Shown here piece by piece: positions 17,693 to 25,850 of a stretch of 59,177 nt of DNA; positions within the stretch are counted from its first letter, which is position 1, and every line of letters begins with the position of its first letter. This DNA comes from Bacteroidaceae bacterium (GTDB lineage Bacteria > Bacteroidota > Bacteroidia > Bacteroidales > Bacteroidaceae), in the NCBI GenBank assembly GCA_017642425.1, contig JAGCPB010000047.1:1-59177 (forward strand). The letters run 5' to 3'. The translations under genes and the position numbers were made by a program. The notes under the pieces are model-generated. The model saw only the letters and a program-made list of their open reading frames with translations, made no database searches and was not told where the DNA came from.

Positions 17693-17760
17693 GGGCACAA
17701 AAAGCGCTCGGCTCCGAAGGAGACGCTTGGCTTGTCCAAGAACCGTCCCCTTTGTGCCCC
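17692..17760. repeat. Palindromic repeat with partial copy of the ACCGTCCCC family
   Basis: Arms GGGGCACAAA (17692-17701) and TTTGTGCCCC (17751-17760) enclose a shorter GC-rich hairpin. The right side reads AAGAACCGTCCCCTTTGTG, matching the core of the large paired repeats at 37166, 56470 and 57843. It lies between convergent thioesterase genes and may act as a terminator. Confidence 0.6.
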
Positions 17761-17769
17761 TTTGGGGCG

Positions 17770-18501
17770 CTATCGCCAGCTGAACTGCACTCTGGCAAGT
17801 TCCCTTCCATCTTCTGCTTTTATGCTGTGGAGGGAGGTGTCTGCGTCCATTTGGGTGTGGACAAGGATTTTCTCACCAAACAGGCCTTCCTTTTTGAAGT
17901 TGATGTCCAGGCGGGCGGGCTCGTGAGCGAGACGGTATTCCGGAACCAGGCTCTCGCTGGCCCAGAGCGGATATATTGCGTTGTTGACGTGATTGTTGCG
18001 GTCTATATCATCGTAGCGTACCAGGAAACGCTCGCTGTAATCCTCACGCTCCACAGCCGGCAGTTTAGGGAACCGGCCTTCAAGCATAACCTTCTCACGG
18101 ATAGGCTCATACTCCGGCAGCCACTCCTTAAGGTGCACCGGGCGGCGTGACGCAAAATCAATCACAATCCATTGGCTGCAGGCACGGATAATACGCTCCC
18201 CGTCAGCGCTCCACACCTCAAATTCACGCTCCGTATACAGGGCCGATGTATCTGACGGCCAGCTCTTCAAAGTAATCTCCTCCTGCAGGTGCGGCATCCT
18301 GTCTATCTCCACGTTCATGGCAATCAGCACCCAGGCCTTGCCGACTGTACGCAGGTAATCATAACCGATGCCAATCTCATTAGCGCTGTCATCGGCAATA
18401 TCCTGAAACAGGTTCAGCAGCGTCAGCAACCTCAGAGTATCCTTACGGTCACATTCAAAACTCTTTACCACATATGTGTGCACCTGTTTTCTGATAGCCA
18501 T
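17770..18501 (-). CDS. Acyl-[acyl-carrier-protein] thioesterase (FatA/acyl-ACP TE family)
   Basis: The 243-aa protein has two hotdog domains. The N-terminal half contains FECDRKDTLRLLTLLNLFQD and GIGYDYLRTVGKAWVLIAMN, hallmarks of bacterial acyl-ACP thioesterases. The second half carries the catalytic-type segment RYDDIDRNNHVNN (Asp/Asn/His) near residue 168. It would release free fatty acids from ACP in the cytoplasm. It converges on the PaaI thioesterase, so this 3.5-kb patch carries both acyl-releasing and acyl-activating enzymes. Confidence 0.92.
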   Translation of the reverse strand: MAIRKQVHTYVVKSFECDRKDTLRLLTLLNLFQDIADDSANEIGIGYDYLRTVGKAWVLIAMNVEIDRMPHLQEEITLKSWPSDTSALYTEREFEVWSADGERIIRACSQWIVIDFASRRPVHLKEWLPEYEPIREKVMLEGRFPKLPAVEREDYSERFLVRYDDIDRNNHVNNAIYPLWASESLVPEYRLAHEPARLDINFKKEGLFGEKILVHTQMDADTSLHSIKAEDGRELARVQFSWR

Positions 18502-18528
18502 AAATGCATCTTTTGATTGATTCAGGCG

Positions 18529-18536
18529 CGAAGTTA
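18529..18536 (-). promoter_or_regulatory. -7 box for the acyl-ACP thioesterase
   Basis: Minus-strand TAACTTCG lies 28 bp before the start codon, in the divergent gap shared with the methyltransferase. Confidence 0.45.
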
Positions 18537-18547
18537 ATAAAAATCAC

Positions 18548-18555
18548 TACCTTCG
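18548..18555 (+). promoter_or_regulatory. -7 box for the methyltransferase
   Basis: TACCTTCG predicts transcription from about 18562. That supports the start codon at 18585 rather than the in-frame ATG at 18504, which would lie upstream of the promoter. Confidence 0.45.
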
Positions 18556-18584
18556 CAAACAATCCAATCAAACATGACCCCAAT

Positions 18585-19367
18585 ATGCAGGACAGACACT
18601 TTGACAACCGGCGGTACTTTGATGAACTGGTAACAACCAGCAACAAATACTTCTATCCCTATATCGAACAGTTCATTACTGTCCATGAAGGTTTTAAGGT
18701 ACTTGAGATAGGCTGTGGTGAAGGCGGCATACTCCTGCCGTTCGCACGCAAGGGGGCCGATGTGGTCGGCGTGGATTTTGACAGCAAGAAGATCAATGCT
18801 GCCACAGAGATATTCAGAGAGGAAGGTGTAAAAGGCCTGTTCATCGCCCAGGACATATTCAAACTCAAGGAGATGGAACATGAGTTTGACCTTATTGTAT
18901 GCCATGACGTTATAGAACATATATCTGACAAGGACGGATTCATCTCCAAATGTGAGCTTCTGCTCAAGCCATCAGGAATGATGTTCATGTCATTTCCGGC
19001 ATGGCAGATGCCTTTTGGAGGACACCAGCAGATGTGCAAGAGCCGTTTTCTCTCCCATCTCCCGTGGTTCCATCTGCTGCCCGCGTTCCTTTACAGAGGC
19101 ATCCTCAAACTGGCTAAAGAAGACCAGTTCCGCATAGATGACCTGATGGACATAAAACACTGCAAATGCCCCATAGAAAAGTTTGAAAGGGTTGTCAAGA
19201 CCAAACACTTCACAATACTTGACAGGCAGCTCTTCTTTATAAATCCCCATTATGAGGCCAAGTTCCGTCTCAAGCCCCGCAAATTGTGGAAACCCATAGG
19301 CTGGATCCCATATTTCCGTGACTTCTTTACCACTTCATGTTTCTACATACTCAAATTGACAGACTGA
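18585..19367 (+). CDS. Class I SAM-dependent methyltransferase
   Basis: The 260-aa protein from the ATG at 18585 (MQDRHFDNRRYFDEL); a longer reading frame to 18504 would overlap the divergent promoter and adds an unlikely N-terminus. Motif I is VLEIGCGEGGILLPFA, motif II VVGVDFDSKKI, and the post-I acidic motif DLIVCHDVIEHI. The methyltransferase core ends near residue 150; the remaining ~110 residues are basic and aromatic, possibly a membrane-associated substrate domain. UbiE/glycan or lipid methyltransferases have this layout, but the substrate cannot be assigned. It ends at a hairpin before the convergent GH9 gene. Confidence 0.85.
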   Translation: MQDRHFDNRRYFDELVTTSNKYFYPYIEQFITVHEGFKVLEIGCGEGGILLPFARKGADVVGVDFDSKKINAATEIFREEGVKGLFIAQDIFKLKEMEHEFDLIVCHDVIEHISDKDGFISKCELLLKPSGMMFMSFPAWQMPFGGHQQMCKSRFLSHLPWFHLLPAFLYRGILKLAKEDQFRIDDLMDIKHCKCPIEKFERVVKTKHFTILDRQLFFINPHYEAKFRLKPRKLWKPIGWIPYFRDFFTTSCFYILKLTD

Positions 19368-19389
19368 CTACCCTATTTCACATCATAAC

Positions 19390-19428
19390 ACAGACCCCGT
19401 TCCACCATAGCGATGAAACGGGGTCTGT
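19390..19428. terminator. Hairpin between convergent genes (possible terminator or REP-type repeat)
   Basis: ACAGACCCCGTT and complementary AACGGGGTCTGT form a 12-bp-plus stem between the methyltransferase and GH9 genes. There is no strong U-tract, so it may be a REP-like element rather than a classic terminator. Confidence 0.5.
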
Positions 19429-19445
19429 CATAAATATCAATCACA

Positions 19446-22013
19446 TCAATTCTTTGAAACCATATTCTTAAAGGCCTCGCCGAAAATCAGGTAACTGCAG
19501 TTTCCGGCAATCGTACCCTCGTTCTGGCCCCACAGGAACGGCCAGTCGTCAAAGTTCTCAAAGTGGTCCGGACGGCGGAACAGCAGGCCTGGAGCCACAT
19601 TACCGGGTATGAATGAGAAGTCGGCACGGTTGTTGCCGTAGAACACCTGCTTGGGACGAGCTGCACCAACAGCTGCCACAAGTGAATAGTTGTGGTAAGG
19701 ATGGCATCCGAACATGAATGCGGCGGCATTATATGCATATTTCCTGTCAATGATGTCCGGGAAATAGATGGCTGCAAATGCTGCAGTGGTTCCGTATGTT
19801 ACCACAGCGCCGCTGCCGGCCCAGTTACCCTCGCCTATCGGCACTCCGTAAGGATTGTTGTTGGAAACCTGCTCCAGATAATCCTTATACTTCTCAGCAT
19901 ACGGGCGGAGCTTCTGCTTGTAATCGGCAGGCATATAAGGAATGGCATCCATAGCGGTACGTATGCTGTTGTTCACGTTACGGTCCAGAGCCGGCCAAAT
20001 CTGCTGCTCAAACTGGTCCAGATAAGATTTGTCGCCCGTAGCCACATAAAGCTGCAGGTTTGTAGCCATATTACCTCCACCCTGACGGTTATTGTTCTGC
20101 ATCTGACCTCCCTGACGGCCACGCATATTGTTATTGCGCTGATTCTGCAGCTCAGTAACCTCGGCCTGGAGTCTCTTGGACTGTTTGAGACAGCGTGCAG
20201 CCAGCTCATCATTGTAACCTTTCAGCACACGGCTTGCAGCAGCAAACATGTTGGCCGCATTCATGTCATTGTTCAGGTTACGGTTGGTGAACGCCCACAT
20301 GTCATCAGGGGTACCGCTACGCTTTCCGTCGGCAGATTTCACGTACTTGGGCAGGCTTGGATCATAGTGCAGACCGTCTGTGATGGCGGCAGCATCACCC
20401 AGATGATGGTAATTGTCCAGAACAGAGTTGGACAAGGTCTGTGACATAAAGCCTATGTTCTCAGCCTGCGCCAGCAGGTTCAGCACGCCGTGCTCAATGT
20501 ACTGCAGCAGGTCAGGCTTGCCGTCCGGACGGTGCAGGTCCACGTATCGCTGCTCCTCGCTTACGAATGTCTCGTCACGCGTGTTGCCAAACAGTGACCA
20601 GGCCGATACCAGACTCAGCACCACGTTGATGTTTGAGCCCGTCTCTATGTCAAAGTCACCTGCGTCAAAGTAACCGCCCACGTTCAGACCCGGGATAAGC
20701 TCATATGGCTTGTACTTGGTATTGGTGTTGGGGCCCTGTGAATGCAGGTCAAAGTGGTCGCTCTGAGGAGCCTGCAGATAACCCTCCTTGAAAGGCTCTC
20801 CGTGCCAGATGCGGTAACCCTCGTTCACCGTCATGTGGTTCATATGTATGGGAATCCACACGTCGCTGGTGGCATCGGTAATCCAGTTATAGACAGACTG
20901 GTCAATGATAAAGTTACCGGTCTTGTAATCACCGTACTTTATGAAATATACGCCCGGATCCTTTACATCGGTAAAGTCAAACTTCACGTAATTGTACTTG
21001 TAGTACTCACCCCAAACGGTGGTCTTGCCCTTGTAGGCCAGTTTCTCACTGCCGTCATCGGCAATACGGTAAATCTCGGCAGTGGCAAGCGGCTTATCCT
21101 TCTTGTCAAGCTCAATTACGGCGGTCTTGGGCTGTGAAGGCACATATCCCACCTGTGAGAAACCTATGTTAGGCTCCCTTATCCAGCTCGGAATGGCATG
21201 AGGCTCAACGGTCCATGTCACCACCTTGCCGGTCTTGCCTGCGGGCAGAACGCTGCGCAGCACATACCAGCCGTTCTGGGCCAGCATACGGCCGTCGTAA
21301 AGCTCCAATGTAGCGTCATCTGACGTAATCTTAATCATACGCTCAGGATCATCGGGGGCCATCAGGATAGAGTGACCTGTCTCAAGAGGCAGCGGATCCA
21401 CAAATTCTCCGGTACCGCGGTCATCGTAAGTGCGGAAACCCTTGAACTGACGTGGTTTCTCTTCATTAGGCACAGCCTGGGTCTGGCTTACCGCATAGCG
21501 CGGGAACCTGTTGGGGCGCCCGTCCATGATATATGCCTTGTTCCAGTACTGTGACGGCAGGAACTCCAGGTTAAAACCGGCTTTCCCTGCCAGGAACTCA
21601 GGCACAGGCTTGTCCAGATAGACCGCAATCTCAACGGCACTGCCTTTGGCAGTCACCACCACGCGCGAATCAAAGTCATAGTCGGCATAGCGCATGGCCA
21701 CCTCAATTGAGTTGTTGATTGAATCCACCTTGCGTGACGGTGAAGCCGGCACCAGATCCCACTGCTCCGGGGTCTTGCACAGACGCACTGCGCCACCCTG
21801 AACGGTACGCACTCCGTGATGGATAATCTCAATTCCGGAATTTTTCTCATCGTTGAATCCGCCCGAGAATGTGTTGCTGAACACCAGGACGTTAACTCCC
21901 TGGGTCTCAAAATACTCCTTGTCGTTCAACTTAAGAGGGCCCGCCTTTTCCGGGGCATTTTCACATGCGGCTATAGCAAGAGCCGCACACAGCAATAGCA
22001 ATGTTCTTTTCAT
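19446..22013 (-). CDS. GH9 family glycosyl hydrolase (endoglucanase type), lipoprotein
   Basis: The 855-aa protein has an SPII signal with lipobox Cys17 (LAIAAC). An N-terminal domain of ~280 residues is followed by the Ig-like cellulase N-domain (NIGFSQVGYVPSQPKTAVIE) and a GH9 (alpha/alpha)6 barrel. The nucleophilic-water Asp motif GGYFDAGDFDI lies near residue 450 and the catalytic acid Glu sits in WGQNEGTIAGN near the C-terminus. A Gln/Asn/Gly-rich insertion (MRGRQGGQMQNNNRQGGG) interrupts the barrel near residue 630. GH9 enzymes cut beta-1,4-glucans or xyloglucan. A -7 box and a 72-bp gap separate it from the GH3 genes upstream. Confidence 0.92.
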   Translation of the reverse strand: MKRTLLLLCAALAIAACENAPEKAGPLKLNDKEYFETQGVNVLVFSNTFSGGFNDEKNSGIEIIHHGVRTVQGGAVRLCKTPEQWDLVPASPSRKVDSINNSIEVAMRYADYDFDSRVVVTAKGSAVEIAVYLDKPVPEFLAGKAGFNLEFLPSQYWNKAYIMDGRPNRFPRYAVSQTQAVPNEEKPRQFKGFRTYDDRGTGEFVDPLPLETGHSILMAPDDPERMIKITSDDATLELYDGRMLAQNGWYVLRSVLPAGKTGKVVTWTVEPHAIPSWIREPNIGFSQVGYVPSQPKTAVIELDKKDKPLATAEIYRIADDGSEKLAYKGKTTVWGEYYKYNYVKFDFTDVKDPGVYFIKYGDYKTGNFIIDQSVYNWITDATSDVWIPIHMNHMTVNEGYRIWHGEPFKEGYLQAPQSDHFDLHSQGPNTNTKYKPYELIPGLNVGGYFDAGDFDIETGSNINVVLSLVSAWSLFGNTRDETFVSEEQRYVDLHRPDGKPDLLQYIEHGVLNLLAQAENIGFMSQTLSNSVLDNYHHLGDAAAITDGLHYDPSLPKYVKSADGKRSGTPDDMWAFTNRNLNNDMNAANMFAAASRVLKGYNDELAARCLKQSKRLQAEVTELQNQRNNNMRGRQGGQMQNNNRQGGGNMATNLQLYVATGDKSYLDQFEQQIWPALDRNVNNSIRTAMDAIPYMPADYKQKLRPYAEKYKDYLEQVSNNNPYGVPIGEGNWAGSGAVVTYGTTAAFAAIYFPDIIDRKYAYNAAAFMFGCHPYHNYSLVAAVGAARPKQVFYGNNRADFSFIPGNVAPGLLFRRPDHFENFDDWPFLWGQNEGTIAGNCSYLIFGEAFKNMVSKN

Positions 22014-22046
22014 AAGTGCAGTAATTGGTTTCGTGATTGATATTTA

Positions 22047-22054
22047 CAAAGATA
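22047..22054 (-). promoter_or_regulatory. -7 box for GH9
   Basis: Minus-strand TATCTTTG lies 34 bp before the start codon. Confidence 0.55.
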
Positions 22055-22085
22055 ATGTTTTTTAATTTGCAAGCCTATTATTTCC

Positions 22086-24425
22086 TCAGATACTTACTTC
22101 CGGAAAATAGTGCTCCCGCAAAGGCTTGCAAACCGTATTCCCAGTCAAGGTCACGGTCTGTTGCAGTCTGATATCCACCGATGAGCTGCCCACCTTGACC
22201 GTAAACCTACCGGGAGCGATGTTCCACCGGCGCTGCCCGTCATTGCTGTAATAGCCAAACTGCTCGGTGTAAAGCTTAACCTGAACGGTCTTGCTCTCAC
22301 CCGGCTCCAATGATACACGGGCAAACCCCTGCAACTGTATTGGGTGGATATTCTGATTCTCAGATGTAGGTGACAGATAGACCTGTGCCACCTCATCGGC
22401 AGTCACGCTGCCGGTGTTCTTTACGGTAAAAGTAGCCGTAAGCGATTCATCAGTGGTTTTTGCGTCCTCAACTTTAATATCGCTGTACTCAAACGTACTG
22501 TAGCTCAATCCATAGCCAAAAGGCCACTGCACGCGCGAATCCTGCTTTACGGAACGGTTATAGCATATCGGCTCATACAGCTCTGTGTTGGGATAGCTGA
22601 CCGACAGTTTGGCCGATGGCGATACGCTTCCATACAGTATATCAGCCACAGCATGACCGCCCTCCTCGCCCGGATACCACGCCTGGATAACCGCTGCACA
22701 ACGCTCGGCCAGGCCTGATACAACCTGTGCCCTGCCGCCAAACATAACCAGAACAACCGGCTTTCCGGTCTTTATAAGCTCCTCAACATACTGCTCCTGC
22801 TTGCCCGGCAGACGCAGACCCATACGGTCACGGTTCTCGCCGCACAGCATCACGTTCTCACCCATTGCGGCTATGATCACATCGGCCTGAGTGGCCATAC
22901 GCAGCGCTTCTTTCTTATCGGCTTTCTCGCCAGATTGAACCATCCTGTGAAGAATATACCAGTCCCATGCACGCTCATCGCCGTCTTCGCGGTATTTGGT
23001 CTCAAGTTCCTCTGTCCAGTCGCATCCACGGGAGTACATAATGTTCATTCCGTAAGGCTTGCGGTTGTTCATTCCCTCCAGCAACTTAACTATATGGGGC
23101 TGGTCCTGGTCGGCTATATCCTCCACCCTCTTCCAGAAATAAGACATGGCGGGATAGGTGTAGTCACCGCACATGGCCCAGATTGAGTTTGCATTGGGGC
23201 CGGTCACCAGAATGTTCTTTACGTCCTTAAGCGGCAGCACACCGTTGTTCTCAAGCAATACTATGGATTGAGATGCTATATCGTACGCTGTCCTGCGCTC
23301 CTCGGGAGTATCCAAAACAATCTTCTCCTTACTGTACAAGTACGGATTCTCATCAAGCAGTCCAGCACGGATTTTATGGCGCAGCACATCCTTCACCGCA
23401 CGCTCAAACGCCTCAGGCTTGGCCAGCCCTTTGTCAAGCGCCTCCTGCAGATTAATATAATCGCTCCCTTCCGGGAAATCCACATCATTACCGTTATTTA
23501 TGGCCTCAGCTGCTTTTGCGGCCGATCCCCTAACACCCGGAATCTGGCCTATGGCCGTATAGTCACTCACCACCATACCGTCAAATCCCACATAGTCACG
23601 CAGAATGTCCATCAGTATCTCACCGTTTGCCACACAGTTGGTACCGTGTACCGCATGATAGCCGGGCATGACAGTCCTGCCTCCGGCCAGACGTATTATT
23701 GCCTCATGCGGCAGCAGAATCTCTTCCATAAGCTCCTTCTCAGGTGCATCGCCTCCGCCACCATAACCCAGATAGTGCTTGGAGCATGCACCTACACCCT
23801 TCTTAAGGTCTTTCTGCTGCAGCCCGTTTACAAAAGCCACACCCATCACCGCACTCAGAAAACCGTCCTCACCGTAAGACTCCTCCAGACGGTTAAAACT
23901 GGGCGTGCGGCATACATCCACCATTGGTGAAAGTGCCAGAATTCCGCCCATCTTGCGCATCAGCCTACCTGTCTGCAGAGTCTTGAGCTCTGCCAGTGCG
24001 GGATTGAATGATCCGGCCTGCCCTATCTGCTGCGGATAGATTGTTGCACCCAAAGTGTTTATACCGGAAAGCACCTCCTCATGGAACAGTGCCGGAATAC
24101 CGTTCGGAGTGTTTTTCATCAGCCACTCCTGCAGTTGGGCCACACGGTCACGCAAATCATTCGGGTCACGGGGCTGCTGCAGTGCAAACTGTGAGAAATG
24201 GCCTATGCCGTAAGGTATCAGCTTGCGGCACTGGGCAGTATCAAGCCTGCCCTGCTCGTCAAAAAGCACATCCATATACATGCTGCGCAACTGCGCAATG
24301 CGCTCCTGCTGCGGCATACGCTCATACAGCTTATCAACCTGACGTTCCAAGTCACTATCCTGTTTGCACGATGTAATCATACACAATAACAATCCACTTA
24401 TAATCAATACTTTTCTTCTGTCCAT
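22086..24425 (-). CDS. GH3 family beta-glucosidase (third GH3 of the cluster), lipoprotein
   Basis: The 779-aa protein has an SPII signal (MDRRKVLIISGLLLCMITSC). The N-terminal barrel carries KHYLGYGGGGDAPE and the nucleophile Asp in GFDGMVVSDYTAIG (about residue 290). The alpha/beta sandwich has AAMGENVMLCGENRDR, and a C-terminal fibronectin III-like domain follows, with VAQVYLSPT. The enzyme releases terminal glucose, or a related sugar, from beta-linked oligosaccharides at the periplasmic face. It starts 17 bp after the RNase HII gene and closes the putative operon. Confidence 0.93.
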   Translation of the reverse strand: MDRRKVLIISGLLLCMITSCKQDSDLERQVDKLYERMPQQERIAQLRSMYMDVLFDEQGRLDTAQCRKLIPYGIGHFSQFALQQPRDPNDLRDRVAQLQEWLMKNTPNGIPALFHEEVLSGINTLGATIYPQQIGQAGSFNPALAELKTLQTGRLMRKMGGILALSPMVDVCRTPSFNRLEESYGEDGFLSAVMGVAFVNGLQQKDLKKGVGACSKHYLGYGGGGDAPEKELMEEILLPHEAIIRLAGGRTVMPGYHAVHGTNCVANGEILMDILRDYVGFDGMVVSDYTAIGQIPGVRGSAAKAAEAINNGNDVDFPEGSDYINLQEALDKGLAKPEAFERAVKDVLRHKIRAGLLDENPYLYSKEKIVLDTPEERRTAYDIASQSIVLLENNGVLPLKDVKNILVTGPNANSIWAMCGDYTYPAMSYFWKRVEDIADQDQPHIVKLLEGMNNRKPYGMNIMYSRGCDWTEELETKYREDGDERAWDWYILHRMVQSGEKADKKEALRMATQADVIIAAMGENVMLCGENRDRMGLRLPGKQEQYVEELIKTGKPVVLVMFGGRAQVVSGLAERCAAVIQAWYPGEEGGHAVADILYGSVSPSAKLSVSYPNTELYEPICYNRSVKQDSRVQWPFGYGLSYSTFEYSDIKVEDAKTTDESLTATFTVKNTGSVTADEVAQVYLSPTSENQNIHPIQLQGFARVSLEPGESKTVQVKLYTEQFGYYSNDGQRRWNIAPGRFTVKVGSSSVDIRLQQTVTLTGNTVCKPLREHYFPEVSI

Positions 24426-24442
24426 ATATAATCATTTTGTAT

Positions 24443-25057
24443 TCAGAAATCAAGTGAAAGCTGACCGTCACCAAGCAGATTGAACGTCATGCGGTGGTAC
24501 GGAGTAGTTCCGTATAGCTTTATTGCCTCACGGTGCTTTGCCGTAGGATAGCCCTTGTTCTCCTTCCAGTCATACTGCGGATATTCATCGGCTATACGGT
24601 TCATAAAATCGTCACGATAGGTCTTGGCCAGAATTGAAGCCGCAGCTATTGACATCATCTTGCCGTCACCCTTAACAATGGTAGTATGCGGAATGCCCGG
24701 ATACGGAATAAAGCGGTTACCGTCTATAAGCAGATGCTCCGGCCGCACCTTAAGCTGGTCAATAGCCCTGTGCATGGCCGTAAATGAAGCCTTCAAGATA
24801 TTGATCCTGTCAATTTCCTTATTATCCACCACCCCAACGGCCCAGGCAAGAGCCTCACTCTCAATTATAGGTCGCAGTTCATAACGCTGCTTCTCAGTAA
24901 GCTGCTTGGAATCATTCAGCAGCGGATTGCTGAAACCTGGCGGCAATATCACCGCAGCGGCATACACGGGCCCTGCCAGACAGCCGCGCCCCGCCTCATC
25001 ACAGCCGGCCTCCACCCGGCCCTCAACCATATACGGCAACAGAATATTATGACTCAT
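24443..25057 (-). CDS. rnhB: Ribonuclease HII
   Basis: The 204-aa protein carries all RNase HII motifs: [20 protein letters not shown] with the DE metal ligands, [33 protein letters not shown] and [14 protein letters not shown]. It removes RNA from RNA/DNA hybrids and misincorporated ribonucleotides. It is a housekeeping gene lodged between glycosidase genes, 10 bp after the propeller-like protein and 17 bp before a GH3 gene, so it is probably co-transcribed with them. Confidence 0.97.
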   Translation of the reverse strand: MSHNILLPYMVEGRVEAGCDEAGRGCLAGPVYAAAVILPPGFSNPLLNDSKQLTEKQRYELRPIIESEALAWAVGVVDNKEIDRINILKASFTAMHRAIDQLKVRPEHLLIDGNRFIPYPGIPHTTIVKGDGKMMSIAAASILAKTYRDDFMNRIADEYPQYDWKENKGYPTAKHREAIKLYGTTPYHRMTFNLLGDGQLSLDF

Positions 25058-25067
25058 TCTCCCAGTA

Positions 25068-25850
25068 TCACTCTAATAAACTGAAATAGTGCCATACTGA
25101 ACCGTCCCCTTTGGCCCTGTCATTGCAGTGTGAACACCCCGGCATATAAAACAGCCAGCCGTCACTGCAGGCCATCACAAACCTATCCATGCGTCTGTCA
25201 TAAGCCAGTCTCAACGGTTGCTGTTCCAGCTGGAAAGTCTCCCCGCCCTTGGTATATGTCAGTTCTCTCTCACTCCAGACATTTCCCGTGGCCGATGTAA
25301 ACACCGCCGGCATGCCGTCATAGTATGTTCCCGCTATGCAGAAACTGTTGTCCGATGCACTTATGGCACAGAACCTTACATCATCATAATACCCTGAATA
25401 TGTGAGATTAAAGTCCATGGAATTGAAGCTGTCAAAAGTGGTGGTACTAAGAATCACCCCACTCTCCGTAAGAACAAGGCTGTTGTCTTTGGTACAGGCA
25501 ATCCCCACCACACGGTCCCATTTGTTCTTTAATTGGCTGCGGCACAGACGGCGGCTCCTGCCGCTACGTTCCACGCTCATAACCCTGCAATCGGGACTCA
25601 CTGCCAGCACACTGCCATCCCTCACATCAATTGCGGCAATCTCCATCCTTATCCTCACACTGTCAGAGGCATTACCCTCCATATCGGTCCAGACAACCAT
25701 ACCGTCGGCACGAGCCGATACAAAACCGTCAGAATAAGGCTTTACGTCAACCGTAACCGGAGTAACGGCAAATGTATCGGAAACTGAACCCAACCACATA
25801 AATATTGAGGCCAGGAACAGTTTCCAACACCATTTACCATTAAGACCCAT
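25068..25850 (-). CDS. Propeller-like secreted protein of unknown function; C-terminus written by a repeat
   Basis: The 260-aa protein has a hydrophobic N-terminal export signal ([20 protein letters not shown]). The body has recurring short beta segments such as [37 protein letters not shown] and [11 protein letters not shown], resembling an incomplete beta-propeller. I do not recognise a family. Its start codon overlaps the preceding GH3 stop codon by one base (TAATG), showing translational coupling. The last codons ([12 protein letters not shown]) are read from a fragment of the GGGGACGGTTC repeat family at about 25096-25125, so the native C-terminus may have been replaced. Confidence 0.7.
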   Translation of the reverse strand: MGLNGKWCWKLFLASIFMWLGSVSDTFAVTPVTVDVKPYSDGFVSARADGMVVWTDMEGNASDSVRIRMEIAAIDVRDGSVLAVSPDCRVMSVERSGRSRRLCRSQLKNKWDRVVGIACTKDNSLVLTESGVILSTTTFDSFNSMDFNLTYSGYYDDVRFCAISASDNSFCIAGTYYDGMPAVFTSATGNVWSERELTYTKGGETFQLEQQPLRLAYDRRMDRFVMACSDGWLFYMPGCSHCNDRAKGDGSVWHYFSLLE

